Source: Calycina herbarum
Lineage: Eukaryota > Ascomycota > Leotiomycetes > Helotiales > Pezizellaceae
Direction of reading: 5' to 3'
DNA: 64,000 nt
Assembly (NCBI GenBank): GCA_001414485.1
Contig: LLEY01000119.1
Coordinates: 62,001-126,000 of the forward strand
In this document: piece after piece, positions 59,601 to 64,000 of the stretch
Numbering within the stretch: the stretch's first letter is position 1
Layout of the letters: every line of letters begins with the position of its first letter
The notes under the pieces: generated by a model
What the model was told of the DNA's origin: nothing
Database searches by the model: none
Seen by the model: the letters and a program-made list of their open reading frames with translations, nothing else
Position numbers and translations under genes: made by a program

Positions 59601-59784
59601 TACCTAGTTTTGCTTTTATTTCGGAAGGTGATATCAATTGTTGTGTATTCTCCGCTACCGTCCTAGGTTGAGCTGCCTCATCGGACTTGGAATCGGAACC
59701 GGAGGAATTGTCGCAAGGAGTGACATACTCTACTCGATCTTGGGCGGTGCCCAAGATCGGTCGGAGTGACCAGCTTCTGGCCAT
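56618..59784 (-). CDS. 2OG-Fe(II) oxygenase-like protein lacking iron ligands
   Basis: Exons 59232-59784, 59031-59166, 58328-58840, 58268-57919, 57859-57659 and 57590-56618. The oxygenase part follows the fungal pattern: FQDDISFPISDRE, then VLYEAGST where the family has the HxD pair, IGYLDIILPTAYEEDSI, LSTSEYTEWDCIFLAR, and FSDVLVNYPVIKSGHRLVLRYKLIH. Compared with the usual pattern AWYSDVxHEVxxVxSGYRLVL, the distal His is Val and the HxD motif is missing, so catalysis is unlikely. The C-terminal half is a helical region of unknown function. A frame problem at 59608 (near AAACTAGGTAAACAC) can be read either as a one-base loss or as an 89-base intron (59515-59603, GTAAAC to GAAG) that restores the frame and gives 878 residues. 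The paralog downstream is a pseudogene. Confidence 0.68.
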
Positions 59785-60533
59785 TGCTTATTCCGATGAA
59801 GATTGGGTTTTTTGAGACTGGATTTGAAAGTGGTGAAAGAAGACTCACCGCCTAGGTGGCAGTATGAAAGTACTATACAAATTTTGGTGTACTTGTAGAG
59901 TGAAAATTAATCCCTGGACCTCCATACTGTTACCAATCACGTGGTTTGGCCGTGGCCTTCCCGCTTTGCCTGTGTAACACTATCTCAAGGTCGCTTTTGA
60001 GATCAGTTCTTTGAGCTGATGGAGACCTATACTCTTGTAAGTTTGAGGTCCGTTTTCCTGTTTTATGACTATTCTAGTAATTACCATTCTCATCCGACAA
60101 GCCCAAGAAAATTAGAATTTTAACTTTCAAGAAAGTTTCATTTCTTGCCAACTAATGTTTAGCAGGTACAATGTAGGAGGTACACTGACGTTATTAAAAA
60201 AACAATAGTGTAATGCATCACAAAGTCACCAAAATTCTCAATTTCTAATTTACTATCTTGCATTCATACTAGAGTCTGTAAAAAGGCATCTACAACATCA
60301 TCCTCCTCAGGTGTACCACGAGTGCCTGCACTCAATTTCATGAAATAATTCCTGCAAACCCTGCACAAGTCCAGCTTATCGTAATCTCTGTAAGTCTACA
60401 CAACACTAGTTACCCATCATTGGAACTCGATATCCGACATCGGAACTGGTAAACACAAGACACAATCCTGGCGTTGATGCTTGCCTAGGAGCTCCCCCAT
60501 CTCCTTCGAGCTGGGGAAAACAGCATCGATACT
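59785..60533. other. Intergenic between oxygenase-like paralogs
   Basis: About 750 bases, including the dispersed repeat at 59842-59926. No gene is supported. Confidence 0.45.
59842..59926 (+). repeat. Dispersed repeat, copy 2
   Basis: Begins GACTCACCGCCTAGGTGGC, the reverse complement of the first half of copy 1 at 29989-30053, then continues with AAATTTTGGTGTACTTG and ends GAAAATT followed by AATCCCTGGACCTCC, the second half of copy 1 in the same direction. Confidence 0.6.
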
Positions 60534-63500
60534 TCATTTCAGCTCTGCCCTTACTTGATCATAGTCGTCATCGAAACCGGGAAATCCTGGGAAGGTCTTT
60601 CTGATTGAAAGCTTGTAGTGTGCATCTACTTTCAATATAGAAACCTGAAGGGACGACTTCTCTGTGATTTCTGTTGTTAAGAGAGGCCGAAGATGATCAA
60701 TTGGTGTCTTAGCGCAAGTCAAGACGAACTTGATTCTTTCTGGGTTTTGGAGAAACTCAACGATTTTTCCACAAATACTGTAACTTCCACATCCTAACTT
60801 TGGTCGTACCCGATCTTGTGGTGGTGCGGGGATTAAACGCATGCATTTGGTAATCCAAGACGAGAGAATGCTTTGAAACAGAGGGGCTAAGCGACAACTT
60901 TCATCCGTCTCCAGGGGAATTTGGGCGATAGACTGGAGCATTGGCATGTAAAATTTCTCCATCCAAATAACAGATGAATCTTCAGCATCAACAATCAAGT
61001 TGATGATGATGAGCGCAAAGTCTCCGGAGTATTCCTTGTGGTACAGAACCGAGCCATTGTCGAAATTTTCCGTTAGACTTTGTGCGTCTAGAAGCGTCTT
61101 TGACGCGGCAACGCTCTTAAAGATAAAAGTGTACGACCAACGACGGTAGGTTCTGTGTCAAAATGCCGGAGAGAAATTTAATTCTCACTACAAATGAAGT
61201 CGTATCTCGGTTCACCGCTTCGCACAATCTATTTTTGGTTAATTTAATGATATTGGATCATTGGGCTGGAACTTACGTATTCTTTAGAAGTGGAGTCTCC
61301 GCCCACAAGCCTACAAGCTTTTTCACTTCTTCTCCGTCCTTAGTAGAGACCAATGGTGAGGATTTGACAGCAAATGAATACTGTTCGTTTGCCCAATCTC
61401 CTGGAAGATGAATTTTCGAAACTCGACGAATGGTTTGGCACCGAAAAGAGAATGGCTGGATAATTGCGAGAAGATTCGCAATCCTAGAGAAGTCAGCCAA
61501 CCAAATTTCTGCAACACTAGAAGGTAAGAAGAAAAAGGAAGTTATTCTTTACAGCACTTTGCCAAACAATGTCTCAAACAGTCTCGACAAACCACAGCTA
61601 TTGTTCGAGAAAGTCTGAGTGAATCGAGAAACACGGCTCTCAGTTTATCCGAAACCCTTGGAACAATAAAAGCAATTGCCTCAGATAATAAGAGGTGATC
61701 CACTCACGTGTTTGGAAGCCAGTTATCGCCACGTTTTTTGGTAACGCTTTCCAAAGCGCTAAAGTATTCCGGCATCAAAAAGGCAATGGGTATGGCAGCC
61801 TTAGAATTTCATCATCGCCAATGAATCCAATAAGTTGTATCGCCTTGATAATTGTCTTGTCCGAGTAGGCAGCTTTTAGTGACGTCCAGGTTGTCCGCCT
61901 GACTATCGATCGGCATGCCCATATTGCCCGTTTATCGTTGACAGGATCGTATGCTAAAGTTTGATACCGATCGAGAAATAAATCCACGACTGCAGTAGGG
62001 GTTTCAACGAACAGGGGCTCGCATTGCTCTGTGGGTAGTATGAGTGCGACCTGTAATTCATTAGCCAAATACTGCTTTTAATTTTTGCATCGATACTCAC
62101 GCTACGTCGATATGTCTGTTGTAGGAAACTCGCATCAACTATCTCGTCATCACAAGTCGAGGAGGAGAACATATTCTTGGCCCCAATGATATGGCTGGCA
62201 ATCAAAGTTATTGCAGAACGGGAAAGAACTTCAACCCCACCCAAGCCAGTGACATGAGTAATCTCATAGGTTTCGTAGTGAAGTTTCGACATACTATGGC
62301 GGCCGTCCGAGTCAATTTCGCAGGTGGTGTCGCAGTCCCCTCTTGAGGCTTTCTCGACATTTCCAAGGAAAAGGCAGAATCCCGCGGGCCGAACAACATC
62401 TAGTAGCTGAGCAACAACAATGCTGTCCCGCTGTATCAGCTTTGAGTAGCTGAGATCTGTGTCCGAATATTTGTTTTGGAGGAGATATGCCAATCGTTTA
62501 CGACCCATTTTCACTTGGTTCATCTTCCAGGACTTCAACACCAGTGGAAGCTCAGATCCGCCTCGAATGAGCCTGGCGGCAGAGTCGATTATACATGGGT
62601 GGCTGTGGATGAGTCGGTACCGTAATAAGAGTCGAGGGCCAAATGTTACGGCCGGGTAGGTGACTGCTACATCATGGAACTATCGGTATAGCATGTTAGC
62701 TTGTGCACACATCAATGTGCGAGATGATTAGAAGAATCAAATTCATTATCCGAAAAGGGTTGAAACAATCGGAAATAAGGTTTCAAGATTGTCCCATTCG
62801 CTTCGGATAATAGCTGTAATTGACCCAAAAGCTTTGAAACAATAAAACTGTAACGTACCCAGGCCAAGAAAAATGAATCGAATCGGGAAACTGCGGCGGT
62901 GGAAACATTCATTCTCGTATTGCCATATTGCAATTTGACTTTATTCTCATCAGGTGGCGTTGACAAAATAACATCAAGGTAACCAAAGGTTCCTGGAGAA
63001 TTTCCGGCACTTCTCCGTTAGTCAAAATCTGACAAATGGCTCCAAGAACTTACGTTTGCTGCTTTGCTTCGTCGCTGCCTTCCTCAAAGAGAACTAGACA
63101 TGGTTCCACCGCAACTATTCCCTTTGTATTGATATTGATTCCCATTTTGAGGGCCAAACTTTCGAAAACTCCTCCAACTGTTTTGTCCCAACCGGGATTT
63201 TTTATCTCGATGAGAGCCCCGGGGACCTCCCGAATTTTCGATGAACCGTCCTGGTTTTGCTCACTTGCCGCTCTAATGAGATTGGCCTCCCGAGGTGAAA
63301 TAGGAAGCGTGACGTCCCCAAAGCCTTTAAGGAAGATTTCCTGGGTTAGGTGAGTTCTCGATAATTTGGTGGAAAGCCCACTTTCCGGTACTCTCTAAAC
63401 TATCCAGAATATTGCTAAGTTTTGCCTGGATCTCTGTGGCTGGTATCAACTCATCTTCGACGGTTTCAACTTTGGATTCGCTGTTTTCTGTCTTGGGTTC

Positions 63501-63743
63501 TGTGGAGTCGACATTAGATCGATGTCCAACAACTGCATTCCCGGATTCTCTTTCTTTCTTGAGGTTGCACACACGTTGGCTCAACAAGGACTGATAGTCC
63601 TGTTGTTCCGTTCCGGCTTCTAATTCGGTCTGGAGAGTTGTCTTCAAGACCCACTGGAGATCGGCCGCCTCTTGGCTGGGTTCGGGATCCGAAGAGCTGT
63701 CATCTAATTCCCAGTATTGGAGTGCCTTCTTGGGGGCATCCAT
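60534..63743 (-). pseudogene. 2OG-Fe(II) oxygenase-like pseudogene, paralog of the upstream gene
   Basis: Same exon order as the paralog at 56618-59784: 63054-63743, 62859-62992, 62101-62679, 61708-62050, 61277-61516 and 60534-61228. Start MDAPKKALQYWELDD; later GFGDVTLPISPREANLI, VLFEEGSDE in place of the HxD pair, GYLDVILSTPPDENKV, FLAW, FHDVAVTYPAVTFGPRLLL (distal His is Val), YEITHVTGLGG. Frame breaks occur near 63326 (CTTCCTTAAAGGC), probably at the start of exon 2, near 61802 (TTCTAAGGCTGCC) and again within exon 6 around 61120-61140. The last 50 residues of the paralog are missing. At least four frame breaks make this a pseudogene. Confidence 0.82.
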
Positions 63744-64000
63744 ATTGCCTATCTAAGAGGTTAGTATTGATACATGGAAGGTAGACTGTCCCATGGCTTA
63801 CCAGGTTGCATGGAAGTGTACCTTGCGAGCAAGTCTAGAATTGTTGTGTGTGGTAAAGGTGAGAGAAGGTTGTTGTTGACGCGACGATGTGATTTGGGCG
63901 ATTGGAGAGATCGAGAGAGAAGCGAATTCGGACCGGTTTCAATCCCGAATCCGATATTAAGAACAGTCTCGTAAAAGGGCCTTGAAACTCTTTTTCTCGG

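Noticed and set aside
1..64000. tRNA, rRNA, CRISPR arrays
   Set aside because: I looked for T-arm-like GGTTCGAATCC patterns and rRNA or direct repeat-spacer patterns by eye; none was convincing.

Overview
This window looks like a chromosomal segment of a filamentous ascomycete. The evidence is short GT-AG introns of about 45-190 bases, a SepA/Bni1 formin, a TRAPPII subunit Trs120, a fungal phosphoserine aminotransferase, a HET-domain gene, a Fot1/pogo transposon with RIP-like C-to-T damage, an NRPS-like A-T-TE enzyme, and fungal families such as 2EXR. A leotiomycete is my best guess, but that is inference.

Layout. 1-7.4 kb: a DUF2264 gene running off the left edge, a small secreted-protein gene broken by one TGA, an AT-rich gap, a dead 1.87-kb Fot1-like element, and a HET gene with several lesions into whose last codons the element jumped. 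9.2-12.6 kb: SER1 (three exons) and an SDR-fold protein without catalytic residues. 12.6-17.3 kb is a gene-poor AT-rich island. 17.3-20.6 kb: the A-T-TE enzyme, divergent from TRS120 (22.5-26.9 kb). 27.6-35.4 kb: a same-strand tandem array of six members of one uncharacterised gene family (four look intact, two are broken). 35.5-43.8 kb: a repeat-containing Cys-rich secreted-protein gene, a metalloprotease gene with a TGA just after its HExxH motif, two inverted 2EXR-like paralogs (one dead) and a hypothetical gene. 44.0-46.9 kb is repeat-rich. 47.0-55.0 kb: the formin, a small membrane protein and a RING protein. 56.6-63.7 kb: two tandem genes shaped like fungal 2OG-Fe(II) oxygenases that lack the iron ligands; the second is clearly a pseudogene.

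Four housekeeping genes (SER1, TRS120, the formin, probably the RING gene) are intact and separated by accessory blocks where genes are duplicated, broken or transposon-hit. No operon logic applies. The secretory and polarity genes (TRS120, formin) are neighbours only in a loose sense. The strongest candidate for an undescribed system is the tandem family at 27.6-35.4 kb, followed by the degenerate oxygenase pair. No tRNA, rRNA or CRISPR was seen. All calls come from reading translations and splice signals by eye; no database search was run.
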